A stretch of DNA of 64,000 bases from Symbiodinium natans. Lineage: Eukaryota > Sar > Dinophyceae > Suessiales > Symbiodiniaceae. Location of the stretch: the NCBI GenBank assembly GCA_905221605.1, contig CAJNDS010002518.1:64001-128000 (forward strand), given 5' to 3'. The position numbers and the translations under genes are program-made. A model generated the notes under the pieces. That model did not search any database. It saw only the letters and a program-made list of their open reading frames with translations, and was not told the DNA's origin. Of this stretch, positions 22,811-34,730 are shown in pieces (the stretch's first letter is position 1; each line of letters opens with the position of its first letter).

Positions 22811-22979
22811 AGACAAAATACATAGAAATTGTATGTGGTCTCATTTTGAATTTCCCACGGTATTTGTCTTAACATCCGACCGCAGAGTTTAAGAAACTTC
22901 ATCCAAAGCGCCTGGTGGTATCATTCGGAGTTTGCCCAGTTATTTGTCTAAACAGCTGACGAGCCGAGTTTGAGTAGAA

Positions 22980-23055
22980 GCCCAGCCCCGGCCCCACAGC
23001 CCCAGCCCCAGCCCCAGCCCCAGCCCCAGCCCCAGCCCCAGCCCCAGCCCCAGCC
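22980..23055. repeat. (AGCCCC)n hexamer array
   Basis: About 11-12 CAGCCC units. It encodes PQ or GA dipeptides in open frames that are not taken as genes. Confidence 0.95.
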
Positions 23056-23106
23056 ACATATAGACAGGCTATGCAAAAACAAAACGCTTCGGTCAACTTT
23101 TTGCTT

Positions 23107-23158
23107 CAAAACGTTTCGTTCAAAACGTTTCGTTCAAAACTTTCGGTCAAAACTTTTT
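23107..23158. repeat. 14-bp tandem repeat AAAACGTTTCGTTC
   Basis: Two exact units and a diverged third (AAAACTTTCGGTC). Confidence 0.85.
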
Positions 23159-23159
23159 G

Positions 23160-26100
23160 GGACCCAAACCCTATACAATTTTTAAGAAGCGCGGAATTGA
23201 GTCCACGAATGGTTCTCTCAGAGTGACCTTTGCTTTGGCAGTGCGGTCTGAATCCCAACCCTAAAGTCCAGAACCGAGAAGCTCGAAAATCCTGGAAACC
23301 CGTATCTGCTGCTCAAAGCTCTTGACTTCGGAGCCCCGACTTCAATACCACTTAACCCTCCTGCGCCTTTGCGTTCAGAGCCTGCTTGGGCCTGTTGGCA
23401 GGTTGGAGCTATCTGCTCCTCTTCCTATCGCGCGCTCCGGGCAAAGTTTTCAGCAGTGGGATTGGTGTCGGTCTTAAGTGAGCTGCGGCTTATTCGGAGA
23501 TTCCTGCTTCGAAGCCTCGCTTGTGGCTTTGTACTTTGTAAGACCCGACTGCCGACATCGTGCCCTCGTAGCATCTCGTAGCTGAGAGGGTCTTTCACAG
23601 AACCTTCCGCATCTTTGGTCGTCCAAGAACCCAAGTAGAAATGCATGTTTTCATCGACTGCTTTCGGCCCGCTGCCATGGTGCTCTGTGGCAGGTTGGTC
23701 ATCGCGTCCTGCGTGTCCTCTATGTTGCCTGGCTGTTCAGGAGGTACTGGGCATGCAGCCATGAAGGATATCTGAACCAGAGGGATGTGCTGATGCAAAG
23801 AAGCAATGGGTGGGGCGGGGGAGGGGGGGTTGCGACACATGTTGCCTCAGCCGCGGTGCTCTGGTGTGCTTGATCCAAGGCTAGGGGGGCCAGCAAGTGA
23901 CATGCAGTGCAGATCTGATGCTCCAAGGCTGTTGGTCTTTGGGGTGTGGACCTCACCGGAAAGGACTTGCATTCTTCCATCGAGCATTATGCCAGCTTGA
24001 TAGCTGCGCTTTGTCAGCCGCTGATTGTCGCAACTCACTGCAACGTGCAGAGTCCCGAGTCCGGGTTCCCCTAGCTGGCCTTATATAACTCCTAGTTCAC
24101 GGACCCCCTCCCCCTATCGCAAACCCCCAGGTTTTCTTCTGCCCATCCTCACGATCATGGCTACTCGCTCGATCTTTGGGAGACAACCGAGGCTGAACTC
24201 AACGGGTCAGTCTGCGTGACTGTGCTTCGCGATCTGTTTGAAGAGAGTCCTCTAAAGCCCCACGTGCGGAGGCCAGCTTTCGGATCAGCATGGCATGCTC
24301 TGATCTGAGAGAGCCGCAAATGTCTAGCAAGACTTACGCTTCATGCATCACGGTTGTCTTGTATAATCTGAGGGGGGGGGGGCTGGGTGGAGAGGGGGGG
24401 GTGGGCAAGCTTTTTCTGAACAAAGAGGAGGCAGGGTCTTCCCAGAATCCACGGCGCCAAAGCCCTCGGTGACAAGGTCGTCGCCTTGACCCTTGACATA
24501 TTCATCGGAGAGTGCTTGTCGGTGGCAGGCTGGTTGTATAGGGATTCAGGGGGAAAAAGGGGAAGAGCTCTCCTCAAGCAACGAGGGAGAGGTCTCGTGG
24601 ATTTTGAGGTTTGGGCTTCGGCAGATTTGGACTGTCTTCGGTCGGGTTTGGGCGGGTATCTCTGTGAGTTGTTTGATCTTTGCCGGAGGTATTGCTTTCA
24701 TATACTTCTTGTCCTTCCTGACGGCTGCAGGGGACTCAGGGGGCTCGCCGACATGGTGCTTGGATGTGTCATAGTCGGTGGCTCCTCCCGGTGTTCCCAT
24801 GTTTTAGGGGTTTAGGGTTCAGGTACGGGGCTCGATGCCGACAGATGCAGCGCCATCACCAAGTGAAGGCAGCTTTTTGCAGCTGCAGTCGACACATGCA
24901 ATCTTCACATATGGCTTCAGTGCACTGCGAAGAGGTGCTGCGGTACCTGCGCCTGTAGAAGTGCAGCTGCGGATTGTCAGCGAGGCTCACTCCCACAACA
25001 GCTAGCTGTGCTAGCTGTTTTTGGAGAGCAGTACGTTGTTTCTGTCAACCCAACCAAAGACCTGGTCACCCGGCAGCATCAGAAACAAGACGCAGACTCA
25101 AACATCGAAGCAAAATCACGGGCAGTGCTTCCGGGCCCTAAAGCCCGGCGCACATCGTGCGACAGGGAAAACCAGCAGACATTCGCTAGTCGTTTCTCAG
25201 GCTCGAATCATTGTGGTGCTCTCTCCGATCGAAGCTGTTCGTCTTTTCAACTATGCTTCGTGAAGCGTATGGAATGGATAGTTCTGTGCTCTTCGATACA
25301 TGATCACCGGACTGTTGCTGTCATGAGCCCCAGATGAGTGAGCATATCTACGCTGATCTGAGTTCTGTGCATAGTTGATTTTAACCACAGATCAGGAACC
25401 GCGCAATCTGAGACCCACACTGAGACCTGTCTACAGAATGCAGCGTGTTTGTTTCCGGTGATTCTAATTGGTGCTTGATGTGCGTGCACCAGCCATTTGT
25501 AACGTGATCCGTTCTTCGAGTTCGCAGCGGCGGGATCTGCCACAGCAATATGAAGCAAGCAGGACCCACATCAAAGGTCAGACATGTTTCAACGGTATGA
25601 GCAGCGCCCAGAATACCCTGTGCTCCTTAAGCTGTGATTGGCCATTTTCCGGTCCTTCTCGGGTCCTCGCGCCTGCACGCAGGTGGAGCCATCGGAGCCT
25701 GCAGAGTCTACGGTTTCTGTCGGCATTCAGGCTTCTCGGCTTGCATGGAGTCAGAAGTCTTGGCTCCGTCTGCCAAAACAGGTGGACTCAAGGCCTCGGC
25801 AGGAAGAGGTGGATCCAGAGGAGGACTGTTTCAAAACAGCTTCAGAACGGGATTGCGCATGACTGCGCCTTTCTGACGAGGACCTGCTGAACATCATGGG
25901 CTTGCAGGGCAACCCTGCTGAAGTCCCAGATGCTCCTTCCTGCTTGTTCGACATGCAGTGGTGTAGCAGGAAGATGCAGGAAGGCTGCAAAGCGACTGCT
26001 AGAGCAGATGCAGCTGTGCAGGTGCGGTCCTTGTTTAGCATGCTGACCTTTCTGTGTGCCAACATCGCGGGTATCTACACCTTCTTGGTCTCCCTGTCAA

Positions 26101-28100
26101 TTTCAAGGGATCATTTGCAATTCATGGGCGCTTCTTTCCCCGCAGAACGGATGCTTGCGCCAGGGTTTGCCTTCGTACTTGGGTCGAAGGACCCTGCTTC
26201 GGGTGCAGGGGGCCTTGGCTCAGAGGTTCACAGAGTTTGGAGCTTGCAAGTGCTTAGCTCCTGGTCACCCGATGTCACAAGCGCCCAGGCTACCATGGCT
26301 CCAGGCGCCTCTCTGCCATGGGAAGCTTGCGGGCGTCTTTGCGACTGAAGCGCGGATGTTCTGTTTGTTCTGTTCAAGGCCGTGGCTCCGGAGGTGGTCA
26401 TGCTGTTGACGTGGCTCTTCCCTTACTTTTTGCGCTTAGGAGATCGCTTAGACGAGTGGAGTACAGGTAGTACAGGCAAGCTCTGCCTTGAGAGCCCCAA
26501 TGCCACGGTGGGCGCAGAGGTCTTCGGTTGAGGAAAGCTCTCGCTCAAGAGGAGTGAGGGAGGAGCGCCCAACTTCGGGCAGGCCAGTTGCTTGACAGAC
26601 CACTTGCTTGACAGAGTGGCCATGGCCCGTGCAGGTTTTGCACGGGTTGCATGGGTATATGGCATTTGTAGGCAGTTGCGTTACAACTCTTGCGAGGCCT
26701 TCATTGCAGCTTCCCTCTGCCGGAGTCAATGTCATGCTGGACTGCTGCTGACTGCAGCGAGATGGAGTGTGCTGGCGTGGCGCCGTCGTGACGTGTGTGC
26801 GGCGCATCGGTGCGCGTTGGACTTGCCTTCCCGTTCTCAGGACATGTTGGCCCTGCTCTTCGGGCCACAATCTTAGGGAAGCGTGACTCCAACTTGTTGT
26901 AAGTTTTTGTGTCAGACTTTCGAGCGGACAGGTATGGCGTCTTGGCCTGCTGTATGGTTGTCTGCGTCATGGACTCAGAAACCGCCATGCTGGAGAATTT
27001 TCATCGGACAATGGCCTTCTCCAGCACGCAGTTTTACATGTTCCGTGTGCATTCCCTTCTACACTCGTAGAATCCTTACTTCATGGCACGGCATAGGAAT
27101 AGAGAAGTGGCTCACAAGGCGCTTCACTGTGGCAGAACTGTTCTTAAAAGCTGTGCATCGCAAGGGCCTTCCCAGTACTCGATTAGAACTGTCATCGTGG
27201 CCTTAATTAGAGTGCGTTAGAGTCAGCAGTCCTTTCATGATCAACTGCACCCATGAGGGTCAAAACCCCGATGTGGGAGCGCAAGAGCAGGCTATTTTTT
27301 CGATCCTCTGTAAAACGATAAGGGGTATAATAGTATATGCCATGTGACGATAAGGTTTGGATGTCACCAACCCCTGAATTATTCGAACACCTGGCCAAAT
27401 GATAAGAAAAATCAACAACTTCCTGCACCCTGTCACAGGCTTTGCGGGACTCAGTGGTGCAGATGGGTGGCGCATTTCTGTGTCTAACGACAACCCAAAC
27501 GATAAGGTTGATGATAAGGTTGGGAGCACAAAAGAGGGCTATGGTGACCATGCATCAGTTCTCGGAATCATCACCAGAGACCAGCAGCAGCAACAGCTGC
27601 CGAAGCCCCAACCAAGGCCACTCTGCACAGAATGGGCTGTCAGCTTTGAAACGAGAACGATAAGGTTTTTGAATAGCAGGAGGAGTTTCATACAGGGTTT
27701 TCTCAGGAGCTCACTTGATCGTCAAAGTATCAGAGCTCTGATGCCACCCAACAACAACATGGCTAAACTAAACCTTGCGCCCACTTTCCAGCGATGAAGA
27801 AGGCCTCTGCAAACTGAACGTCACGGTAGTGGTAGCGGGCTGGCTTCAGGCTTCCAATTTAGGATTTTCAGGATGTTTCACGTATGTCCAGGTCGCGGTT
27901 TTTATCCTTATGGTTTCGGTTGCTGGGGTTCTCAAAAGCAAGATAGAAGCAGCACATAGACAGCGAATAACATGTGGGACGCGGCGGAGCTTAAGGTCTA
28001 GGAAGATGGCCCCGTCAATTTGATGGGAATCAGGGGAGCATGCTTGCGGATTGCGTGGCTTCGCCCTGGGGCTGAGGAATGTGGGGTAGGGACCTGCTTG
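23160..28100. other. Long region without a supported gene
   Basis: Short hydrophobic frames occur (for example CLIFAGGIAFIYFLSFLTA near 24660-24725, and MLTFLCANIAGIYTFLVSLS near 26040-26100) and could be exons of membrane proteins, but none can be connected. Homopolymer G tracts lie at 23815-23830 and 24370-24405. Several ACGATAAGG-like motifs occur at 27300-27670. Confidence 0.45.
24806..24822. repeat. Short TTTAGGG-like run
   Basis: GGGGTTTAGGGTTCAGG, two units. Confidence 0.7.
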
Positions 28101-28187
28101 AAACAGCCCCACTGCGTAGAGATCCGAGAGGAGCGCTCTCAGACACCTGAACACGCCCACACACGTACACACTCACATTTTCGAACA

Positions 28188-28305
28188 GAGAGGGCGAGAG
28201 ACAGAGAGAGAGAGGGGGAAGCTGCCAGTCCACAATCGGCAACCCCAGCAAATAGCAGACATGCCCTGACAAGAAAGAAAGAAAGAGAGAGAGAGAGAGG
28301 GAGAC
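28188..28305. repeat. (GA)n purine tract
   Basis: Two GAGA-rich stretches (28188-28217 and 28278-28302). Confidence 0.85.
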
Positions 28306-28378
28306 TTCGCAAGCGGATCGACATAAGTACGCACCGTGGTCAAGGCAAGTTGGAGTGACATGAAAAAAGAAGGAACTT

Positions 28379-28411
28379 TAGGACTTTAGGGTTTTGGGGG
28401 TTTAGGGTTAT
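28379..28411. repeat. TTTAGGG-like run
   Basis: TTTAGG and GTTTAGGG units, degenerate. Confidence 0.8.
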
Positions 28412-28519
28412 GCCCGGCTGCAGGTGTTTGGGCTGCTCCTGATTGGGGCCACCACTGGCTGCGGCCAGAATTCCCGATGCTGGCAGGTTGGATGCCTTGT
28501 GCTTGAAAGACTCGGGGAT

Positions 28520-28642
28520 ACATGGGGTGGTTTACGAACATGGGGGACCCCTCCATATAGTAAGCTAGACCCCCAAAAAGTAGGATCCCCTTATCATAAG
28601 GACCCCAAGAAGGTACCCCGAAATATCGTAAGCCCCCCATGT
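28520..28642 (+). mobile_element. Foldback element, family F2 (reference copy)
   Basis: Terminal inverted repeats ACATGGGGTGGTTTACGA (28520-28537) and its near complement TCGTAAGCCCCCCATGT (28626-28642). The interior has alternating GACCCC/GGATCCCC blocks. Related copies are at 33325-33510, 51137-51232 and 59781-59845. No open frame, so a MITE-like non-autonomous element is inferred. No clear target duplication. Confidence 0.65.
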
Positions 28643-28649
28643 GGCTCCT

Positions 28650-31200
28650 CGCAGCACAGGCTTGTCGGACGTTGGTGGTCGCTGCCAAGATCCACTTCTG
28701 CGAGAGCGTCTCGTTTTTCTGGTTAGGGCCTCAGTGGCCGTTCTGAGAGCGTATGAGAGCATTGTACCGGTATTCTACTTTGTAACAGGGCTCGGGCTCC
28801 ATCTCAGCAGAGCACACATGAGCACCTGCCCTTGCGCATGTTGCACAATGCTTGCGTGGAGTCATGTACATGAAACTGTTGTGATCTAAGGCAGCGCGTT
28901 CAGCGCATCGTTGTGGCATTGCTACAGGTTGTGTCTGGTTCTGAGAGAGCTGTTGGAGATGAGATTTTTTTCCGAATCTACCGACTTGCCAAGGGCCTTC
29001 CCTGCCTATGTCGGCCATTTGGTACTGTGTCTCCTTGCCGGACCCGTGCCTTGTCGCGTGTTCTGTTGTGTTATGTCCGCATCCTTGCCTCTCTAAATCC
29101 CAAAAGAACTTGCGCTGAATGCTGGGCAGGTGCTTCATCTATCGCAGCCAGCAAGAGCCTCGATCATGAATGCCCACCCCTTCATAACATTCGTCGGGGC
29201 CTTAGACAGTGGTCGACACAAGCTGCTTCCAATCCGAGCCCCGAGTCCCAGGTCATGCAGCTCTTTATCGGCTACGTGCACCTGTGGGGCTTTGCCTTCA
29301 TGGAGGGCTGTGTTGCAAACGTGCCATCCCCAGAAAGGGACCTTGCACCCGTGTCTCCCACGCATGCGGCCCCCTTTGCTCGGTCCCTGAGGTGCTCATG
29401 CCCCACGTGGTACAGCACCATCCTCGACTCAAGCCTGTTTGGTATTCCATGTGGTAGATCTGGCTTCTTTGTTCGGCCTGGGAGCTTTTGGCAAGGAGAG
29501 CTTCCCTCAACTTCTTTGTCGGTGCCATCAACTGCCATAGGTTCAAGCCTCAAGAGTTACATCTAGCTGTTGGCGCACTGAGCTTCTGTCTACATCACCA
29601 TGTCACGCCTGCACTGGAACGTTTGATCTGAAAGGCTTTTTTCAATTTTTCTTTTTCGCTCTCTCTCTCTCTCTCTCTCATGCTGGCGGAAGCTGACATG
29701 CCAAGCTGCAGTCTACTGCCAGTCTGCCGCAAGGCGTCTGTTCGGCACGATGACAGAAGAGCTAGGTGGGCAGCCAAAGCTTTGCAATTTGAACGGCTAG
29801 CACAACATGTCAGACCTGCCCCAGGAGGGGAAGTGGCGGGAGGGGGGGGGCTGGGGGGCTGGACGCGCTTATGTGCTCTACAGTCCTCTTCAGCCCAAGT
29901 CATGAATCAGGATTGCGGGTTATAGCGGTGCAGCAGCTATGCTCCTAAGCAAAGCTCGTTACCAGTTCCCTGCCAGGTTCATTCTGGTGGGGAAGTAAGG
30001 GCTGGCACGGGTCATTCCCGTATGATGCTGGAGTTGAGTCATCGCAACATCCAATAGCAAAGTGCTTCTTGCAGCTTTGAGGGGGTGGCCCCCCCTCAGG
30101 TCCCACCCGCTCCCCCCCAAACATGGCCCCCCCCCCCCCCACACTCTTTGGGCTACGTCTGGGATCGGAAACACGGGCCTTGCCCTTGCGCACGATGAAA
30201 AGATTGTCCGGCTTTGAGCCATTCGCTGCTTCCTGCCTTCCTGCACAACTCTCAGTTACGTCTGACAAAAGGGGATGTGGGGTGTGGCTTACTTGGGGCC
30301 ATTGAGCACCATGACTTGGGAAGACGTGCTGGCATGTGTTGGTTGGTCTTGGTCGTAGTGAAGAGTGGAGTCTTCTCTGCCCCAATCAGTAGTCTCCAAC
30401 TGCACGTGGTTTCCGTTTTGTGGAGGGCATAGGGAAACACTGTCATTGTAGTTGTGGCCCTGGCGAGAGCTTGCGTGATCATGTGCGACAGGCTCAAGCG
30501 AGGCTGCGTCCGGCCCCTAAAGCAGCATGCTCCTCACAGCTTGTGTTGCGGTAGCCTGTATTGAGGCCTTTGCCGCCTCACTGGGCAACATTGAAACTCT
30601 CTCTGATTCACGCGGGCATCTTAGCCTCTGGAGCCAAGAAGCACGGTCCGACGGAGTCTCGTTGGGTTGGGAAGCGACTCTGCAGGTTGCCGTGCACACG
30701 CCGCTCGTGTTTGCAGTGTGGTACCTGCCGGCCTACCTGCTCGACAGGCCTTGAGCTGTCTTGCTCCCAAAGTGCTTCCATTGAAAGCTGATGCCCGAAT
30801 CAAGACCTTCAGAAATGACCATCAGATGCTTGTCTCAGCCGGCAGCGTCCTCCGAAGTCATAAAGAACCCAGCCAGGTTGGTAGGGGAGGCTCTCTTCCC
30901 AATGTTGCTGGTGGAGACAGGTTCGGCACCCTGCCCATCGTTTTGTGGTCCACATGCACAAAGAAGTGAGTCGCAACGCTTGCAACACAGTTGCTGGTGA
31001 AGCTAGTGCTGCAATAGGAACGAAACAAGACGGCTATCTTCTTCGAATAGGGGGGGCTCAGACGGCCTGAGGTGATGTCCTGGAAGGCCTTCACCGGAGA
31101 GACCCCTTCTCCTCGGGTCGTGCTCTCAGTATTCCTGCTGTGGTTGCAGTACTTATAGTACTTGCCGTGGGTGAGTTGACATGGTTGCAGCCTTCTGACT
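28650..31200. other. Region without a supported gene
   Basis: Only short unconnected frames. (TC)n at 29658-29680. A run of C at 30127-30140 with flanking C-rich DNA. Confidence 0.45.
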
Positions 31201-31219
31201 GCTCTTTTCCCACGTGAAG

Positions 31220-32242
31220 GCCCCCTCGGTGCACCTGTTCGACCTCACAGCCCGGGTCTTGAACAGAGAGGACTCAAAGAGCCCAAGGGCGGCGAGTGAC
31301 AGAGCTTTCTTCGCCCTGTTGCTCTAAGGCAAAACCAAGAACGGCGGCATTGCAGAAGGCCAGTCACTATTCGTGCTGGAGTTGATGCAGCTCTACGTAC
31401 TTGTCTGTGTCTCAGGAGCTTGCGCCCTCAGTTTCTTTGACATCGTTTTCGAGTAGCGCGGGCTCAGGTGCTGCAGTGCATCCGCATACTCGAGACCTCG
31501 CCTGTAATGACGAGACTGATCTCGTCCGGGTTGGGTACTCGGTGCAACAGCTGGGAGTCGGGCATGCAAAGGCAATTCCTGAACCCTGAAAAGAACCCTA
31601 CAACCGGTACCTTCATTCCGGTAGAGGGCGTCCAAGATCCCCGAAACCTTTGCTCTGAAAATCGGAGTCAGGCTGCGCTGCTGGTTTCGCGCCATTGGCT
31701 TCGGGCATCTCTTAGCAGCCTTCCCAGCACAGGGTTTTCGGGGGAGGGGTGGTTTAGAGCTTACCTTTTTCTTTGATTCGGGACTTAAGGGGCTTAAGGG
31801 GCTTAAGGGGCTTAAGGGGCTTAATGGAGTGCACTCTGCGAGGTGGGGGAACCGACCAGACGGCCCCCGGCGCGGGAACTCGGAATCGGGCGCATGTGGC
31901 GGGGTTTCTGCATATTGCTTCTTTTGTTGGGAGTTTCTTTTCATCAGTTTTCGAAGCAAAGCTTGCCTGTGCGGAAGATTACTCATCTGGCACAACTCCC
32001 CGTAACATGGAGTGCAGAAGGCGTGATGTCCAGGTACCGTCTAGCGCTGACTGGTCGCCGTGGGCGGTGAAGCCGTGGAAGTTTCTTGGAGCCAGGGGCA
32101 CAGTCGGCACCGTGCACGCGGTGCGTCAGGGCGGTGCAAGTCTCATCCGATTCCTTGTTTTCTCACAGGTTTTCGGACTTGTCGTGGTCATCTGCTGGTC
32201 GGTGATGGTTGCCACCTTAACTTCGCACGGCACACAAAAGAC
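31220..32242 (+). CDS. Possible exons of an unrecognised membrane protein
   Basis: Several frames behind AG acceptors read like protein. Block 31220-31324 gives APSVHLFDLTARVLNRED and a hydrophilic tail. Block 31362-31462 gives LELMQLYVLVCVSGACALS, a membrane-like helix. Block 32169-32242 gives VFGLVVVICWSVMVATL, another helix, after CTCACAG. A separate ATG at about 31894 begins MWRGFCILLLLLGVSF and could instead be a signal-anchor start of a different gene. Frames cannot be joined with confidence and no family is recognised. Confidence 0.3.
31787..31826. repeat. 10-bp tandem repeat GCTTAAGGGG
   Basis: Four to five units ending GCTTAATGG. Confidence 0.9.
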
Positions 32243-32265
32243 TGCAGCTTGGGGGGGTTATTGCA

Positions 32266-32352
32266 CCCTAAACCCTAAACCCTAAACCCTAAACCCTAAA
32301 CCCTAAACCCTAAACCCTAAACCCTAAACCCTAAACCCTAAACCCTAAACCT
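32266..32352. repeat. CCCTAAA telomere-type array, 87 bp
   Basis: Twelve perfect CCCTAAA units, directly after the possible membrane-protein exon. Confidence 0.97.
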
Positions 32353-33081
32353 GTTGCTGTTCCAACAGTTCCAACTAGCAATGGGCTGCCATGAGGCACT
32401 GGTCTTGGCCCTGCCGCTGGCAACCGGCAGGCAGCGGCTACCAGCCCTATCCCTTCACGAAAGCAACATATGGGTATTTCCAACAATAGGGGGGGGTAAC
32501 CTTGCTATATACCCAAAATAGTATAATCCTGATTATAGGAACCCCGAAAAGGGGGCCTGATGTGTTTTGGCAGGCTGATTGTGGGACTTATTCTGTCCTC
32601 ACAGGCTGGGAGCGGCACGTGTGGATTTGCAGGTGAGACGTGGGCAAGTCGACAGAATTGTGACGCCAGGCCAAGAGGTTCTCGGACTTCCTGCCGCTGA
32701 GTCCCAGACTCGGAGGAAGTGCCGCCTCTGGCGCTTGTTGGCGCTGCACAACTGTTGATATTTTTCCAACCGAGTGGTCCCGGAAATGTCTTTGAGGCAT
32801 GGGCGTCCTGGTGGCTTCGGCTTGGATTCTGGTTACGGTGAAGTTGGGTGAGGCGCTGTTCTCGTGTGGGGATCCGTTCTCGGGGACCTCGAAGACTCCG
32901 ACGTTCCAGGGCCACAGCTTCGTCTTTGTTCGGAGTCGAGAAGCCCCCAGTCATAACATGCCGAAAACACGGCAGGGGTGATGGGAAACCTGATTAATTC
33001 TCCATACTCGGTCGCCATTACCGTCAACAAGTTCGCATAAAGAGAGGCCATTTTGGGATTAGAGTGCCGTGAAGTGCCATG

Positions 33082-33242
33082 AACCCCTAAACCCTTAACT
33101 CCCCCAAAACCCTAAACCCTAAACCTTAGACCCTAAACCCTAAACCCTAAACCTAAACCCTAAACCCTAAACCCTAAACCCTAAACCCTAAACCCTAAAC
33201 CCTAAACCCTAAACCCTAAACCCTAAACCCTAAACCCTAAAC
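33082..33242. repeat. CCCTAAA telomere-type array, 160 bp
   Basis: Degenerate from 33082, near-perfect CCCTAAA from 33107 to 33242, about 19 units. Confidence 0.97.
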
Positions 33243-33324
33243 GGCAGGCGCTGCCCCGAATCCTGGAGCAGGCCTCGGCGCTGAGGAGACACAGGCTCCC
33301 CCCCAAGAGGGCCGAAGATGGGGA

Positions 33325-33510
33325 GTTTACGAACACAGGGGGACCCCAATATAGTTGGGTTTAGGGTTTAGGGTTTAGGGTTTAGGCTGTAGGGTTTAGG
33401 GTTTAGGGTTTAGGTTTAGGGACCCCCAACATAGATTCCCCAATAGTAGGATCCCCTTATATTCAGGACCCCCAATAAGGTACCTCGAATTCGGAAAGCC
33501 CCAAGATGGC
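33325..33510 (+). mobile_element. Foldback element family F2, split by a TTTAGGG array
   Basis: The left part 33325-33354 (GTTTACGAACA...GGGGGACCCC...ATATAG) matches 28529-28560. The right part 33421-33510 (GACCCCCAA...TAGGATCCCCTTAT...GGTACC) matches 28568-28640. Between them sits the TTTAGGG array 33357-33421, absent from the other copies. Confidence 0.65.
33357..33421. repeat. TTTAGGG telomere-type array, opposite orientation
   Basis: Eight or nine TTTAGGG units with one TTTAGGCTGTAGGG interruption, oriented opposite to the array that ends 115 bp upstream. Confidence 0.96.
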
Positions 33511-33844
33511 AACGTGGAACATGGGAAGTGCAAGCCCCGCCTACCGTGAGGGGTTTTGCGGTATATATAATATAATGCATGTAACCTACATGTAGACAAA
33601 TACAAACATATGTACATACATATGTGTTTTTTGATACATCTATGTTTCACAATCTAGAACTCATAATCTGTCATATGCTCTCATTGCGAGCTAAGTATGC
33701 GCATCGCACGTAAGTCACTTGGTGGAGTTGACATTTTTCCTGCCGTCTCAGCTGCTCGAGGTGCTTGCACATTGTCGCCTGCGGCCTCTCAGCTGGGGCC
33801 ATGCTGCTCACCGTGTCCCTCGCCCAACGCGACTTCATAGCTCC

Positions 33845-34505
33845 GGTCCTTTCGCGCGTTCCAGAGACGTGGTTTGTGCACCTCGGGGTAGCCGCTCCTC
33901 GGCTCAAGACTGTAGCTTTCTTCTACGCCTGCCAATCGCCCCTAACCCGGAACACTGGCAAGAGCCGAAGTTTCTGGCATGTGATAGGTTCTGGCTCGCT
34001 AGAAAGCCTTCTCAAGCAGCAGCTTCCCGGCAAAGTTCGCGTTCACAAGTGATTCACATGTCATACTGCCACACGCCTCCTGGCACTTCGCTTGTGCACC
34101 CATGTTGCGGCTTCACGCCGGACTGCGGTATCCACGCGGAGCACTCAGGGAGTGTTTTTTAAACGTCTTAAACTCAGTCCCCCAGAGTGCGGGATTCTCG
34201 GAGTTCAAGGCCGAATCAGCGGCTCTGTGAAGTTCACCCGTCTTGTAGAGGACTGCGGCGAAACGCAAGCAAGCGTGCTGCTTGTCATTGTGGTGTCGGT
34301 GCAGGACAGCTTGCAGCTACACTGCAGAAGTGGCTCCCGTGGATTCTTCTTCAAGAAGTCTGAGGCTGGAGCTGAAAATGCGATCTGAACGACGACAGGC
34401 ATGATCAGGCATGAAGTCGACAGGCCCTTGGCAATGGCAACCGAACCCTAACATAGTTTGGCCTGCATATAGAGAAAATGACCGGTTTGCTCGTTCTTTC
34501 AAGCG
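33845..34505. repeat. 655-bp dispersed repeat, copy 2
   Basis: Same-orientation duplicate of 15327-15980 with small indels. It ends about 225 bp before the first visible exon of the M3 peptidase gene. Confidence 0.9.
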
Positions 34506-34574
34506 CAACGAAAGCTAGAGCTAGATGGATCTGTTGTCGGCCGGCGAAGTGAGTTTACGTGGTCTGGATCCGTT

Positions 34575-34695
34575 CGCTCCCTCTCACTCCCGCTCTCACT
34601 CTCACTCACTCTCACGCTCACACTGACGCTCACGCTCATGCTCACGCTCACGCTGACGCTCACGCTCACTCTCTCCCTCTCCCCTTTTTTTTTTT

Positions 34696-34728
<33 letters not shown>

Positions 34729-34730
34729 AG
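34575..34730. repeat. Polypyrimidine and CTCACG tract before a splice acceptor
   Basis: (CTCACG/CTCACT)n from 34575, a T run at 34685-34696, then (TC)n to CTCTCTCTAG at 34721-34730. The AG directly precedes the M3 peptidase exon, so the tract would serve as an extreme polypyrimidine tract. Confidence 0.8.

Noticed and set aside
33895-33925. Spliced-leader relic, because TCGGCTCAAG resembles the end of the dinoflagellate spliced leader
   Set aside because: Only the last few bases match, and it lies inside the 655-bp repeat. The TTTTGG part of the leader is missing. No better match was found anywhere in the window.
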